Assembly (NCBI GenBank): GCA_051954935.1
Contig: JBQCHG010000063.1
Location: 1 to 64,000 of the forward strand
Reading direction: 5' to 3'
Length of the DNA stretch: 64,000 nt
From: 66-474 sp051954935
Lineage (GTDB): Bacteria > Pseudomonadota > Gammaproteobacteria > Xanthomonadales > Rhodanobacteraceae
The position numbers and the translations under genes were made by a program. Below are positions 50,236 through 64,000 of this stretch, piece by piece. A model generated the notes under the pieces. It searched no databases. It was not told the DNA's origin and was given only the letters and a program-made list of their open reading frames with translations. Numbering within the stretch: position 1 is the stretch's first letter; every line of letters starts with the position of its first letter.

Positions 50236-51282
50236 ATGCCGAGTTCCACTACTTCCCGTCTCGACGCCCGCTCCCGCCAGCTTTTGCGCGTGTTGATCGC
50301 GCAATACCTGGAAGAGGGCCAGCCGGTCGGTTCGCGCACACTGTCGCGTTCCTCCGGGCTGGATGTCAGCCCGGCCACGATCCGCAACATCATGTCGGAC
50401 CTGGAGGAGCTGGGCCTGATTGCTTCGCCGCACACCTCGGCCGGCCGCGTGCCGACCGCGCAAGGCTTGCGGCTGTTCGTGGACAGCCTGCTGGAAGTCA
50501 AGCCGCTGCCGCGCGAAGCCGTCGCACAGATGCAGCGCGGCTTGCCGAGGGAGCCGGCGACCACCCGCGATCTTCTGGGCAATGCGTCAACGCTGCTGTC
50601 GGCAATGACCCACTTCGTCGGCGTGGTGACGGTGCCCGGTGGTTCGGAGGTGCCGCTGAAGCAGATCGAATTCGTGATGCTGGATGCCGGGCGTGTACTG
50701 GCGATCCTGGTGTTCGCCGATGGCCAGGTGCAGAACCGTGTGCTCGCCCTTCGCCAGCCGCTGGATGCGCGCGCGCTGGAACAGGCGTCCAATTTCCTCA
50801 ACGAGCATTACGCCGGACTGCGCCTGGACGAAATCCGCCTGCGCGTGCTGGCGGAACTGCGTGCCGCCGGTTCCGAATTGAACCGCACGCTGGACGCGGC
50901 CGTGGAGGTCGCGGCCCAGACCTTTGCGCCCGAGCCCGAAAGCGACATGCTGGTCAGCGGGCAGACCAACCTGATGGGCGGCGAGGAAGGCGCGCAGATG
51001 GATCGCCTGCGCGAGCTGTTCGAGGCGTTTCAGCGCAAGCGCGACTTGCTGAGCCTGCTGGAAAGCTGCGCGCGCGCGCCAGGCGTGCGGCTTTTCATCG
51101 GCGAGGAATCCGGCTTTGCGCCGCTGGAAGGTTTCAGCCTGATCAGCGCGCCCTACGGTGCGGGCGGCCGGGTGCTGGGCGCGCTGGGAGTGATCGGCCC
51201 CACCCGCATGGCTTATGATCGCGTGATCCCGGTGGTACAGGCGACCGCGCACATGCTGTCGAGCGTTCTCGGCGGCACTTGA
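50236..51282 (+). CDS. hrcA: Heat-inducible transcription repressor HrcA
   Basis: From ATG 50236 the product is 348 residues. The winged helix reads RSRQLLRVLIAQYLEEGQPV, GSRTLSRSSGLDVSPATIRN and IMSDLEELGLIASPHTSAGR, with PTAQGLRLFVD after it. The GAF-like part ends in GVIGPTRMAYDRVIPVVQAT. HrcA represses class I heat-shock operons by binding CIRCE; no full CIRCE inverted repeat is visible near this cluster. It heads the hrcA-grpE-dnaK-dnaJ cluster. Confidence 0.94.
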   Translation: MPSSTTSRLDARSRQLLRVLIAQYLEEGQPVGSRTLSRSSGLDVSPATIRNIMSDLEELGLIASPHTSAGRVPTAQGLRLFVDSLLEVKPLPREAVAQMQRGLPREPATTRDLLGNASTLLSAMTHFVGVVTVPGGSEVPLKQIEFVMLDAGRVLAILVFADGQVQNRVLALRQPLDARALEQASNFLNEHYAGLRLDEIRLRVLAELRAAGSELNRTLDAAVEVAAQTFAPEPESDMLVSGQTNLMGGEEGAQMDRLRELFEAFQRKRDLLSLLESCARAPGVRLFIGEESGFAPLEGFSLISAPYGAGGRVLGALGVIGPTRMAYDRVIPVVQATAHMLSSVLGGT

Positions 51283-51368
51283 ATCGCGGCCTGCCGGCCG
51301 CATAACCCCTTGTTGTGAGAACCCGGGCCATGGCGCGGACGCCGTGGCTTGCGTCATGAAGAGGAAGG

Positions 51369-51917
51369 ATGATGACGGAAAAGGACAAGCTGGAAGAGGC
51401 TGGCAAGGCTGCCGCCGCGGCCGAGCAGGCCGCCAATGGTCCAGACAACGAGCACGAGGCGCTGACCCGGCAGCTTGCGGAGGCCGAGACCACCATTGCC
51501 GGCCTGCGCGAGGCGTTGCTGCGCGATCGCGCCGAGATCGAAAACCAGCGCCGGCGCATGCAGCGTGACCTGGAGCAGGCGTTGAAATTCGCCAACGAAA
51601 AGCTCCTGCGCGAACTGCTGCCGGTCTATGACGGCATGGAGCATGGTCTCGCAGCCGAAACCAGCGACGTGGGCGCGTTGCGCGAGGGCATGCAGTTGAC
51701 GTTGAAGGCGCTGCACAAGCTCGGCGAGGCCAACGGCCTGATCGAAGTCAATCCGCTGGGCGAGCCGTTCAATTCCGAAACCCAGCAGGCGATGAGCATG
51801 GTGGATGGCACGGGGCACGCGCCCGGCACCGTGGTCACCGTGATGCAGAAAGGCTATGTACTGAACGGAAGGTTGCTGAGGCCGGCACTGGTGATGGTGG
51901 CCAGGGAGCCGGAGTGA
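51369..51917 (+). CDS. grpE: GrpE nucleotide exchange factor
   Basis: GrpE releases ADP from DnaK. The 182-residue product starts after GAGGAAGG and has the charged Glu/Ala-rich N-terminal half (KDKLEEAGKAAAAAEQAANG), the long coiled coil RAEIENQRRRMQRDLEQALK and FANEKLLRELLPVYDGMEH, and a beta-domain with NPLGEPFNSETQQAMSMV and TVVTVMQKGYVLNGRLLRPA. Length and motifs match. It lies about 85 bases after hrcA and about 120 before dnaK. Confidence 0.96.
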   Translation: MMTEKDKLEEAGKAAAAAEQAANGPDNEHEALTRQLAEAETTIAGLREALLRDRAEIENQRRRMQRDLEQALKFANEKLLRELLPVYDGMEHGLAAETSDVGALREGMQLTLKALHKLGEANGLIEVNPLGEPFNSETQQAMSMVDGTGHAPGTVVTVMQKGYVLNGRLLRPALVMVAREPE

Positions 51918-52040
51918 TGAACGGCAGGAGCCGGTCGAACGCTCGCTCCTACTTGAAGATGGGCAGTCAAGCCCCAGATAAACAAGCATATTGCGGCCCA
52001 AGCCGCCTACCTGACAAAGACATTTAGGGAGCAAACCGAC

Positions 52041-53969
<1,929 letters not shown>

Positions 53970-53970
53970 G

Positions 53971-54040
53971 GTTGTCGCGGCAAAGCCGCGATAACCGCCC
54001 GCGTTGAGCTGCGCTGGGAAGGGCGCAGTTCAACGCGGGC
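53971..54040 (+). terminator. Two tandem hairpins after dnaK
   Basis: GTTGTCGCGGC-AAA-GCCGCGATAAC (53971-53995, one mismatch) is followed by GCCCGCGTTGAGCTGCGC and GCGCAGTTCAACGCGGGC (53997-54014 and 54023-54040, one mismatch) with an 8-nt loop. No T-run follows either, so they may attenuate or stabilise the dnaK message instead of acting as full terminators. Confidence 0.6.
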
Positions 54041-54070
54041 AAGCGTTTGGGCACGAGTGGGGGGCGTTGC

Positions 54071-54655
54071 ATGCACAAGGGCCGGATGGAGGCGTTCACG
54101 GATGGTGTGATCGCCGTGATCATCACCATCATGGTGCTGGAACTGAAGCTGCCGCGCGAGGCGAGTTGGGCGTCCCTCCTCGCCGATGTTCCCGTTTTCC
54201 TGAGTTACGTATTGAGCTTCACGTATGTCGGCATCTACTGGAACAACCACCACCACATGCTGCAGGCCGTGCAGCACGTGAACGGCAAGGTGCTGTGGGC
54301 CAACCTGTTCTTCCTGTTCTGGCTGTCGCTGTTCCCCTTCACGACCAGTTGGCTGAATGAAACGCGGCCGATGCCCGCGCCGGTGCCGACCGCGCTCTAC
54401 GGCGTCGTCCTGCTGCTGGCGGCGCTGTCGTGGATTCCCCTGCTGCGCACGCTGATTGCCGCGAACGGCGGCGAGAAAAGCAAATTGGGCGCAGCCTTGA
54501 AGGGCGACTGGAAGACGGTCGTTTCTCCGATCGGTTATGTACTCGGCATTGTGTTGGCGTTTTTCGCGCCAATATTGTCGTGTGTGATCTACGGCGCGAT
54601 CGCGGCCATCTGGTTCATCCCCGATCGTCGCCTTGAGGCAAGACTGCAGGCATGA
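54071..54655 (+). CDS. TMEM175-type potassium channel family protein (DUF1211)
   Basis: ATG 54071 gives 194 residues; TTG 54047 would add eight. The family hallmark RMEAFTDGVIAVIITIMVLE (FSD-like filter helix), LPREASW, LSYVLSFTYVGIYWNNHHHM, NLFFLFWLSLFPFTTSWL is complete, and about six helices are present. Bacterial TMEM175 proteins are K+ channels in some species. The gene sits inside the heat-shock cluster between dnaK and dnaJ, and its stop overlaps the dnaJ start (ATGA), which implies coupled expression. Confidence 0.88.
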   Translation: MHKGRMEAFTDGVIAVIITIMVLELKLPREASWASLLADVPVFLSYVLSFTYVGIYWNNHHHMLQAVQHVNGKVLWANLFFLFWLSLFPFTTSWLNETRPMPAPVPTALYGVVLLLAALSWIPLLRTLIAANGGEKSKLGAALKGDWKTVVSPIGYVLGIVLAFFAPILSCVIYGAIAAIWFIPDRRLEARLQA

Positions 54656-55770
54656 AACGTTGCTATTACGAAGTCCTCGGCGTCGAACGCACGGCGAACA
54701 CGGAGGAGATCAAGAAGTCCTTCCGCAAGGTGGCGATGAAGTGCCATCCCGACCGCTGTCCGGACGATCCTGCTGCGCAGGAACGGTTCAAGGAAGCCAA
54801 GGAGGCATGGGACGTGCTGGGCGATCCGCAGCGGCGCGCCCAGTACGACCGCTTCGGCCACGCCGCGTTCGAGAACGGCATGGGAGGTCGCGGCGGTGCC
54901 GGCGGCTTCGGCGATGTCGGTGACATCTTCGGCGACATCTTCTCGGATATTTTTGGCGGCGGTCGCCGCGCCGCGCGTGGCGCCGATCTGCGTTACGTGA
55001 TGGAACTCGACCTGGAGGAAGCCGTCGCCGGCGTCGAGAAGAAGATCGAGATCCCCACGCTGGTCAATTGCCACCATTGCAACGGCTCGGGTTCCGCCGA
55101 CGGCAAGACGGTGGCGTGTTCAACCTGCCGCGGCCACGGTCGCGTGCGCATGCAGAACGGCATCTTTTCGATCCAGCAGACCTGCCCGCATTGCGGTGGC
55201 GCCGGGCGCATGATCGAGACGCCGTGCAAGGCCTGCCATGGCGAAGGCCGACTGCAGGAGGAGCGCACGCTGTCGGTGCGCATTCCCGCCGGCGTGGACA
55301 GTGGCGATCGCATCCGCCTTTCCGGACAGGGCGAAGCGGGGCCCGCCGGCAGCGCGCCGGGCGATCTCTACGTGGAAGTGCACGTGCGCCAGCACGAGAT
55401 CTTCCAGCGCGACGGCGACGACCTGCATTGCGAGGTGCCGATCCGCCTGGCGCAGGCCGCACTCGGAGCGCAGATCGAAGTGCCCACGCTCAACGGTGGC
55501 ACCACGATAAGCGTGCCGCCGGAAACCCAGAGCGGTCACGTGTTCCGCCTGCGCGGGCAGGGCGTCAAATCCGTGCGCAGCGGGCGCACCGGTGATCTGC
55601 TGTGCCGTGTCGTCGTCGAAACACCGGTGCGCTTGACCAGGGAGCAGCGCGAATTGCTGGAACAGTTCGACGCCACCTTCGCCGATGCGGAAGAAGCGGC
55701 GAAGCACTCTCCGCGTTCAAGCTCCTTCGTGGATGGCGTCAAACAGTTCTGGGCGAAGATGACGTCCTGA
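54652..55770 (+). CDS. dnaJ: Molecular chaperone DnaJ (Hsp40)
   Basis: The 372-residue product has a J domain (CYYEVLGVERTANTEEIKKS, MKCHPDRCPDD with the HPD triad), a Gly/Phe-rich linker (GRGGAGGFGDVGDIFGDIFS), four CxxCxGxG zinc modules (CHHCNGSG, CSTCRGHG, CPHCGGAG, CKACHGEG) and the substrate-binding C-terminal domain (LYVEVHVRQHEIFQRDGDDL). It starts inside the stop of the TMEM175-like gene. It delivers substrates to DnaK and stimulates its ATPase. Confidence 0.96.
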   Translation: MKRCYYEVLGVERTANTEEIKKSFRKVAMKCHPDRCPDDPAAQERFKEAKEAWDVLGDPQRRAQYDRFGHAAFENGMGGRGGAGGFGDVGDIFGDIFSDIFGGGRRAARGADLRYVMELDLEEAVAGVEKKIEIPTLVNCHHCNGSGSADGKTVACSTCRGHGRVRMQNGIFSIQQTCPHCGGAGRMIETPCKACHGEGRLQEERTLSVRIPAGVDSGDRIRLSGQGEAGPAGSAPGDLYVEVHVRQHEIFQRDGDDLHCEVPIRLAQAALGAQIEVPTLNGGTTISVPPETQSGHVFRLRGQGVKSVRSGRTGDLLCRVVVETPVRLTREQRELLEQFDATFADAEEAAKHSPRSSSFVDGVKQFWAKMTS

Positions 55771-55895
55771 TTCGGGGTCCGGAATCGGAAGCCTGTCTTT
55801 TTCGGGAGCGGTCCCGGCTTGCGCCGGGGTGGCGAGCTTGTAAGCTTCGGCTCACCTTTTTCCCGTCGCCTGCAGGCGCGCTCCTACCTTCGACC

Positions 55896-56633
55896 ATGCC
55901 CGACCCCATTCGCCTAGCCATCACCGGCGCCAACGGCCGCATGGGTCGCGCATTGCAGGCGCTCCTGAAGGGCGACCCGCGATTCACCCTGGCCGCTTGC
56001 GTTCAATCTGCCGAGGAATGGGACCACGTTCCGGAACTGGATGTCGTGGTTGACTTCAGTACGCCTGCGGGGACCGACGCAGCGCTCGCGCATTGCCGAG
56101 TTCACAAAGTTGCGTTCGTCTGCGGCACCACCGGGCTGGATGCGGCGCAGCGCGGCAGGCTGCAGGACGCCGCGCGCGAAGTTCCTGTCCTGTATGCCGC
56201 CAATTTCAGTTTGGGCGTTGCCGTCTTGACCAAACTTCTTCGGGAAGCGGCGAGCACCTTGCGGGACTGGGATCTCGAAATCATCGAGGCGCACCACGCG
56301 CGCAAGGTAGATGCGCCTTCAGGTACCGCGCTGGCGCTGGGCCGCGCGGCGGCATCGGCGCGCGGCCAGGAATTCGACCAGGTGGCGCATTTCGCGCGCC
56401 ACGGCCATACCGGTGCGCGCAAGCCTGGCGCGATCGGATTCGCCTCGATCCGCGCCGGCGAAATCGTCGGTGAACACACCGCGCTGCTGGCCGCGCAAGA
56501 CGAGCGCATCGAGCTCACCCACCGCGCCTACGACAACACCATCTTCGCGCGCGGCGCTCTGCAGGCGGCGGCGTGGCTGGCGGGCAAACCGGCGGGAATG
56601 TATTCGATTGATGATCTGATCGGTACGCAGTAG
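55896..56633 (+). CDS. dapB: 4-hydroxy-tetrahydrodipicolinate reductase
   Basis: DapB reduces 4-hydroxy-tetrahydrodipicolinate in lysine and diaminopimelate synthesis. From ATG 55896 the product is 245 residues: LAITGANGRMGRALQALL (nucleotide fold), VVVDFSTPAG, FVCGTTGLD, and the active-site EIIEAHHARKVDAPSGTALA with the His-His and Lys residues, then FARHGHTGARKPGAIGFASI. Full length. It follows dnaJ by about 125 bases. Confidence 0.96.
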   Translation: MPDPIRLAITGANGRMGRALQALLKGDPRFTLAACVQSAEEWDHVPELDVVVDFSTPAGTDAALAHCRVHKVAFVCGTTGLDAAQRGRLQDAAREVPVLYAANFSLGVAVLTKLLREAASTLRDWDLEIIEAHHARKVDAPSGTALALGRAAASARGQEFDQVAHFARHGHTGARKPGAIGFASIRAGEIVGEHTALLAAQDERIELTHRAYDNTIFARGALQAAAWLAGKPAGMYSIDDLIGTQ

Positions 56634-56791
56634 GTGCCTGCGTGCAGGCGATCGCGGAGCTTTTGGCGAGCAGCCGTCCATGGTGCTCCTTCCGGCCCGG
56701 CCATAAAGCTGCCTTCCATGGCCAGAAGCTCCGTGGCCGGTCGCCTCGCGGAGCACGCGATGCGATTCAACGCATCGCGTAAATGCTCGGG

Positions 56792-57484
56792 TCAGCCCTT
56801 GTGCGCGGCATTGCGATCGCGCTGCGCTCCCAGTTTTTTGTCCAGGCCGCCCGCGAGCTTCTTGAAGAACCGCGAGAGTTTGCCGCGCTGGGTTTTCCGC
56901 GACTTCTCTTCTTCGCTGGTCAGCCAGGCTACCTGGATCACGCGTCGCTCGCCTTCGTAGGGCAGATGCCCGTGGAAGGAGTTGTCTTCGCGCTTGAAGA
57001 TCGCGAATTCGCCGTACAGTGGCTTCACTTCCGGCGCGGCGAGGTCGTCGATGTTGTCGACGCGATTGAGGAAACGCAGGCAACCGTCACTGGTATCGGG
57101 CCACTGCCTGTTGAGATAGAGCAGGGCGGTGGCGACCTTCGACTTGCTGTCGGTATGGATGGTGCCGTGGCGCTTGTTGAGCGAGCGGCACAACGTCACC
57201 AGCGTCGGGTACTGGCCGAGATTTTCGATTCCGAGCTTGGCACCGACTGCGCTGGCGAACGCCGGCTCGGTCAGCGCCTGCACCAGTTCGTTGATCGCCG
57301 GGCCGCAATCCTTCTCGTCCCACGGGAAAAAACCCGCGCCAGAGTATTTCGGAAAATCCCGATCCAGCGGTTCGCGTGCCTCCTCCGGAAGCTGCCCGTG
57401 CGCAAGGAGGTACGGAAACGGTTCGCGGCGGACCAGCGTGTCGGGACGTTGCAGGCGTGCGGGATCGAGCAGGGTGGCGGGCAT
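56792..57484 (-). CDS. 2OG-Fe(II) oxygenase family protein
   Basis: From ATG 57484 the product is 230 residues. A jelly-roll core has RHGTIHTDSKSKVATALLYL with an HxD iron pair, LNRQWPDTSDGCLRFLNRVD, and NSFHGHLPYEGERRVIQVAW with the second His and the 2-oxoglutarate Arg. This is the prolyl hydroxylase-like 2OG-Fe(II) oxygenase pattern. The N-terminal 50 residues (LVRREPFPYLLAHGQLPEEA) and basic tail (KTQRGKLSRFFKKLAGGLDK) are variable. Substrate unknown. It is divergent from carA. Confidence 0.82.
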   Translation of the reverse strand: MPATLLDPARLQRPDTLVRREPFPYLLAHGQLPEEAREPLDRDFPKYSGAGFFPWDEKDCGPAINELVQALTEPAFASAVGAKLGIENLGQYPTLVTLCRSLNKRHGTIHTDSKSKVATALLYLNRQWPDTSDGCLRFLNRVDNIDDLAAPEVKPLYGEFAIFKREDNSFHGHLPYEGERRVIQVAWLTSEEEKSRKTQRGKLSRFFKKLAGGLDKKLGAQRDRNAAHKG

Positions 57485-57686
57485 TTTTGGACGCGCAAGT
57501 AGTGGCGTGCGCAATTGTAGGGCGCGTCTTGAGTCGCCGCATCTTTGTCGAATGCGGTGACTGGAACCCACGCGGTATGCGGTGAATCGAGCACGCGGTT
57601 CTGCTATCATTCCCGCTCGCCCGATCACCACATCCTCAAGCCGCCGCGCGTGGCTTGCGGGTGTCCCTGCACCCGCTACGGACGAT

Positions 57687-58810
57687 ATGAAAACACCAGC
57701 CTTGCTCGCCCTCGCCGACGGAAACGTATTCCACGGCGAGTCCGTTGGCGCACCCGGAGCTGCCACGGGCGAGGTGGTGTTCAACACCGCGATGACCGGC
57801 TATCAGGAGATCCTGACCGACCCGTCCTACGCGCGTCAGATCGTCACGCTCACCCATCCGCACATCGGCAACACCGGCTGCAATGCCGCCGATGACGAAT
57901 CGGTGCGCGTACAGGCGGCAGGACTGGTCGTGCGCGATGTCCCCCGGCGCGCGTCGAACTGGCGCAGCGGGGAATCGTTGCCGGAATACCTGCGCCGCCA
58001 GAACATCGTCGCGATTGCCGGCATCGATACGCGCAAGCTCACGCGCATCCTGCGCAGCTCCGGCGCGCAGAACGGTTGCCTGCTCGCCGGCGAGAATATT
58101 TCCGCAGACGATGCGCTGGCGCAGGCACGCGCGTTTCCCGGTCTGAACGGCATGGACCTGGCCAAGGAAGTGTCGGTGCGCGCGCCGTACCCATGGCAGA
58201 ACGGAACTTACGATCTCGACGCGCGCGCATTCCGCAAGCCGGCGACGCGCTTCAAGGTCATCGCCTACGACTACGGCGTGAAGCTCAACATCCTGCGCCT
58301 GCTGGTGGAGAGCGGCTGCGATCTCACCGTGGTGCCCGCACGCACGCCTGCGCGCGAGGTGCTGGCGTTGAAACCCGATGGCGTGTTCCTCGCGAACGGC
58401 CCTGGCGATCCCGCAGCCTGCGATTATGCGATCGCGGCAACGCGCGAATTCCTCGATGCGCGGATTCCGCTGTTCGGCATCTGCCTCGGCCATCAGTTGA
58501 TGGGCCTCGCGCTGGGCGCCAGGACCGTCAAGATGAAATTCGGCCACCACGGTGCCAACCATCCGGTGATGGACCTGGACACCGGCCGCGTGCTGATCAC
58601 CTCGCAGAACCACGGTTTTGCGGTGGATCCCGCCACGCTACCGGCGAACACACGGGTCACGCACACCTCGCTGTTCGACGGCTCGCTGCAGGGCTTCGCG
58701 CTCACCGATCGTCCGGCATTCTGTTTCCAGGGCCACCCCGAGGCGAGTCCGGGACCGCATGACGTAGGTTACCTGTTCGAGCGCTTCGCAACATTGATGG
58801 AGGCCCGCTG

Positions 58811-58811
<1 letters not shown>
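57687..58811 (+). CDS. carA: Carbamoyl-phosphate synthase small subunit
   Basis: CarA hydrolyses glutamine and passes ammonia to CarB for arginine and pyrimidine synthesis. From ATG 57687 the product is 374 residues: LALADGNVFHGESVGAPGAA, GEVVFNTAMTGYQEILTDPS and SYARQIVTLTHPHIGNTG in the N-terminal half, and a class I amidotransferase half with LFGICLGHQLMGLALGA (Cys266) and FCFQGHPEASPGPHD. A CACCCGC hairpin lies just upstream. The stop overlaps the carB start. Confidence 0.97.
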
Positions 58812-62065
<3,254 letters not shown>

Positions 62066-62147
62066 TCGCAGTCTGTAGTGAAGTTCGTGGTGCCAGCCAC
62101 GAACGCGGAACTTTGTTGTTGGGCGAAAAGCGAGGGAGTCAGGCGAG

Positions 62148-62627
62148 ATGAAGCGAGCCCCCATGACCAAGGCCGGTGCCGATCGTCTGCGCGCCGAACT
62201 GGAACGCCTGAAATCGGTGGAGCGGCCCAAGGTGATCGCCGCCATCGCCGAGGCGCGCGCGCACGGCGATCTCAAGGAAAACGCCGAGTATCACGCCGCG
62301 CGTGAGCAGCAGGGCTTCATCGAAGGTCGCATCAAGGAACTGGAAGCGGGCCTCTCGACGGCGGAAATCATCGACGTGTCGCGCCTGAATCCCGGCGCAC
62401 GCGTGGTGTTCGGCGCGACCGTGGAGCTGGAAGACGAGAACGGTGGCGACGCGATCGTCTACCAGATCGTCGGTGACCTCGAAGCCGACATCAAGCAGGG
62501 GCGCATCGCGGTTTCCTCGCCGATCGCGCGCGCGCTGATCGGCAAGAACGAGGGCGATTCGTTCGAGTTCCAGGCACCGAACGGCACGCGCAGTTACGAC
62601 ATCGTGAGCGTGAGATACGAGGCCTGA
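62148..62627 (+). CDS. greA: Transcription elongation factor GreA
   Basis: GreA rescues arrested RNA polymerase by stimulating transcript cleavage. The product is 159 residues from ATG 62148 (ATG 62163 would give 154): MTKAGADRLRAELERLKSVE, AHGDLKENAEYHAAREQQGF with the acidic tip DLKENAEY, RIKELEAGLSTAEIID, and a C-terminal VELEDENGGDAIVYQIVGDL domain. It follows carB by about 80 bases, the conserved order in this group. Confidence 0.95.
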   Translation: MKRAPMTKAGADRLRAELERLKSVERPKVIAAIAEARAHGDLKENAEYHAAREQQGFIEGRIKELEAGLSTAEIIDVSRLNPGARVVFGATVELEDENGGDAIVYQIVGDLEADIKQGRIAVSSPIARALIGKNEGDSFEFQAPNGTRSYDIVSVRYEA

Positions 62628-62701
62628 CGTCAGCGAACCCCGACATGTGAGTCGGGGAAATGTGACTTGCCGCCGTACACCCGCTCCCGCATCCTCGCCG
62701 C

Positions 62702-63592
62702 ATGTCCTCCCTGCATTTCCTGCTGCCGCCGCTGGCGCGTTTCGACGATGCGCTGCCACTGAAGCGCCGGTTGGCGCGTGGCGACCGCTTGCCTGATGCG
62801 CCACGCGGGCGCGAACCGGCCGTTCGCGAAATGTTCCAGCTGCCAGGCGCTTCATTGCCGATTGCGGCGTTGCTGCGCGAGCACCTTGCACATGATGCCG
62901 GCGAGAACATCTGGCTCTGCGCCGATCCGGCGTACGTGCGTGTCGAAGCCAATGGCGCGCGGTTGCTCGCCTGTGGTGGCGAACTGCAATTGACGAGCGA
63001 AGAAGCGGAGAGCCTTGCGCGACCATTGCGGCCGCTTTTCGGCGATGCCGGTGCGCCGCTGGAGATCACCTCGCCGGTGAATTGGGCCTTGCGTTTGCCG
63101 CCCGGCGCGCAGCTCCCCGTATTCGTGTCGCCCCACGAAGCGCTGGGCACCCACTTGCTGGAGCATCTGCCGCAGGGCGATGGCGGGCGACGCTGGCGTG
63201 CGCTGTTCAACGAAGCGCAAATCCTGCTGCATTCGCATCCCGTCAACGCCGCACGCCGCGAGCGGGGGCTGATGCCGGTGAATGCGCTGTGGTTCTGGGG
63301 TGCGGGCGCATCGCCGATGTGGGTGAAATCGCCCCTGAAGCTGGCGATCAGCGGCGATCTGCTCGTGCAGGCGTTGGCGAGCCGCGCGGGCGTGACCTCC
63401 ACGGCTCCGGCACCGGACATTTTGGATTCGATCGAAAGCGGAACCGATGCGTTGCTCGACCTTGATCAGGTTGAAGACGGACTGTTCGAGCGTTTCCTGA
63501 AACGTTTCGCCCTTGTCCATCTCGCTTTCGCCAGTGGCGAGCGCTTCCGCATCAAGCCCTGGCACCGTTGGCGCGTCTGGCGGAAGGCGTGA
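62702..63592 (+). CDS. rpfE: RpfE-type protein (phosphoglycerate mutase-like)
   Basis: The 296-residue product, SSLHFLLPPLARFDDALPLK at the start, ANGARLLACGGELQLTSEEA, LLEHLPQGDGGRRWRALFNE, AQILLHSHPVNAARRERGLM and NALWFWGAGASPMW near residue 200, matches RpfE-type proteins linked to recJ in Xanthomonas, with a faint likeness to 2,3-bisphosphoglycerate-independent phosphoglycerate mutase. In Xanthomonas the gene belongs to the rpf pathogenicity-factor region, but its biochemical role is unclear. The stop overlaps the recJ GTG, so the two are coupled. Confidence 0.8.
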   Translation: MSSLHFLLPPLARFDDALPLKRRLARGDRLPDAPRGREPAVREMFQLPGASLPIAALLREHLAHDAGENIWLCADPAYVRVEANGARLLACGGELQLTSEEAESLARPLRPLFGDAGAPLEITSPVNWALRLPPGAQLPVFVSPHEALGTHLLEHLPQGDGGRRWRALFNEAQILLHSHPVNAARRERGLMPVNALWFWGAGASPMWVKSPLKLAISGDLLVQALASRAGVTSTAPAPDILDSIESGTDALLDLDQVEDGLFERFLKRFALVHLAFASGERFRIKPWHRWRVWRKA

Positions 63593-64000
63593 ACGTTCCG
63601 ACCATAACCCGCCGCCGACTTGCCGGCGTGCCCGGCGACTGGCCCGAACGCGTGCATCCGGTGCTGCGGCGCGTTTACGCCGCGCGTGGCGTGCTGTGTG
63701 CCAGCGATGCCGAGCATCGACTCGCCGCGTTGCTGCCGCCGCATGGACTTTCCGGCGTTGCGCGCGCGGCCGAATTGCTGGCCGATGCCATCGGGAATCA
63801 ACAGCGGATTGTCGTCGCCGCGGATTTCGATTGCGACGGAGCATGCGGCGCGGCGATCGCCGTGCGCGGATTGCGTGCGCTTGGCGCACGGCAAGTCGAC
63901 TACGTGGTGCCCCACCGCATGCGTCACGGCTATGGCCTCACGCCCGCGCTGGTGGACACCCTGAAACCCGCGCCGGACCTGATCGTCACCGTGGACAACG
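63589..64000 (+). CDS. recJ: Single-strand-specific exonuclease RecJ, N-terminal part (cut by window end)
   Basis: GTG 63589 overlaps the rpfE stop (GTGA). The 137 residues seen include RRRLAGVPGDWPERVHPVLR, IVVAADFDCDGACGAAIAVR with the first DHH-family motif, VVPHRMRHGYGLTPALVD and DLIVTVDN, all typical of RecJ. The remaining motifs lie beyond the window. RecJ degrades single-stranded DNA 5' to 3' in recombination and mismatch repair. Confidence 0.93.
   Translation, partial: MNVPTITRRRLAGVPGDWPERVHPVLRRVYAARGVLCASDAEHRLAALLPPHGLSGVARAAELLADAIGNQQRIVVAADFDCDGACGAAIAVRGLRALGARQVDYVVPHRMRHGYGLTPALVDTLKPAPDLIVTVDN

Overview
The window is GC-rich chromosomal DNA from a gammaproteobacterium, most likely of the order Lysobacterales (Xanthomonadales), near the Rhodanobacteraceae/Xanthomonadaceae. 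This rests on gene order (smpB-ratA-ratB-bamE-fur, then recN-hrcA-grpE-dnaK-dnaJ-dapB-carA-carB-greA-rpfE-recJ), on an rpfE-type gene beside recJ, and on many hairpin repeats between genes. The species cannot be named from the sequence alone.

Layout. (1) 1-6307: the end of a tightly overlapping plus-strand flagellar operon: fliI (3' end), fliJ, a fliK-like gene, flgD, flgE, a FliM-like SpoA gene, fliN, fliO, fliP and a sigma-28-type factor. fliQ, fliR, flhA and flhB do not follow. (2) about 6308-20140: an accessory region between the flagellar operon and tRNA-Ser(CGA). It holds a palindrome-dense noncoding block, a 15-bp tandem repeat, a membrane-anchored MbcA/ParS/Xre-type domain protein, two tiny overlapping membrane-protein genes, a class III cyclase-like protein with a histone-H1-like tail facing a PD-(D/E)XK-like protein, three ORFs punctuated by integron attC-like sites with no integrase in view, a 1036-residue PHP-SMC ATPase of TrlF type, and a two-gene HTH/replication-relaxation-like operon. 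A 23-bp piece of the tRNA-Ser 5' end is repeated just upstream of the intact tRNA. (3) 20194-31921: mostly minus-strand metabolic genes: cytochrome P460, a GlxA-type regulator, a small kinase, two DUF998 membrane paralogues, a methyltransferase, a VOC protein, a serine/threonine dehydratase-like enzyme, a CBS protein, and ppsA divergent from its regulator ppsR. (4) 32166-37946: a minus-strand heavy-metal RND efflux operon (outer-membrane factor, adaptor, pump). (5) 38143-38476: tRNA-Ala, tRNA-Glu and tRNA-Asp, followed by a prolyl oligopeptidase, a CPA2 antiporter, tmRNA and a sulfotransferase. (6) 44207-64000: the conserved housekeeping block: smpB, ratA, ratB, bamE, fur, a TolB-like/TPR protein, recN, the hrcA-grpE-dnaK-dnaJ heat-shock cluster with a TMEM175-like channel gene inside it, dapB, a 2OG-Fe(II) oxygenase, carAB, greA, rpfE and the 5' part of recJ.

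How the genes work together. The flagellar genes encode parts of one export apparatus and hook. ppsA/ppsR form an enzyme and regulator pair. The czc-like genes form one tripartite pump. tmRNA and SmpB form the trans-translation system. hrcA-grpE-dnaK-dnaJ is the Hsp70 machine with its repressor. carA and carB encode the two subunits of one enzyme. The accessory region is the least explained part. Its contents (cassettes, nuclease-like and cyclase-like proteins, an SMC-type ATPase) resemble a small defence or mobile-gene neighbourhood, but that reading is inference.
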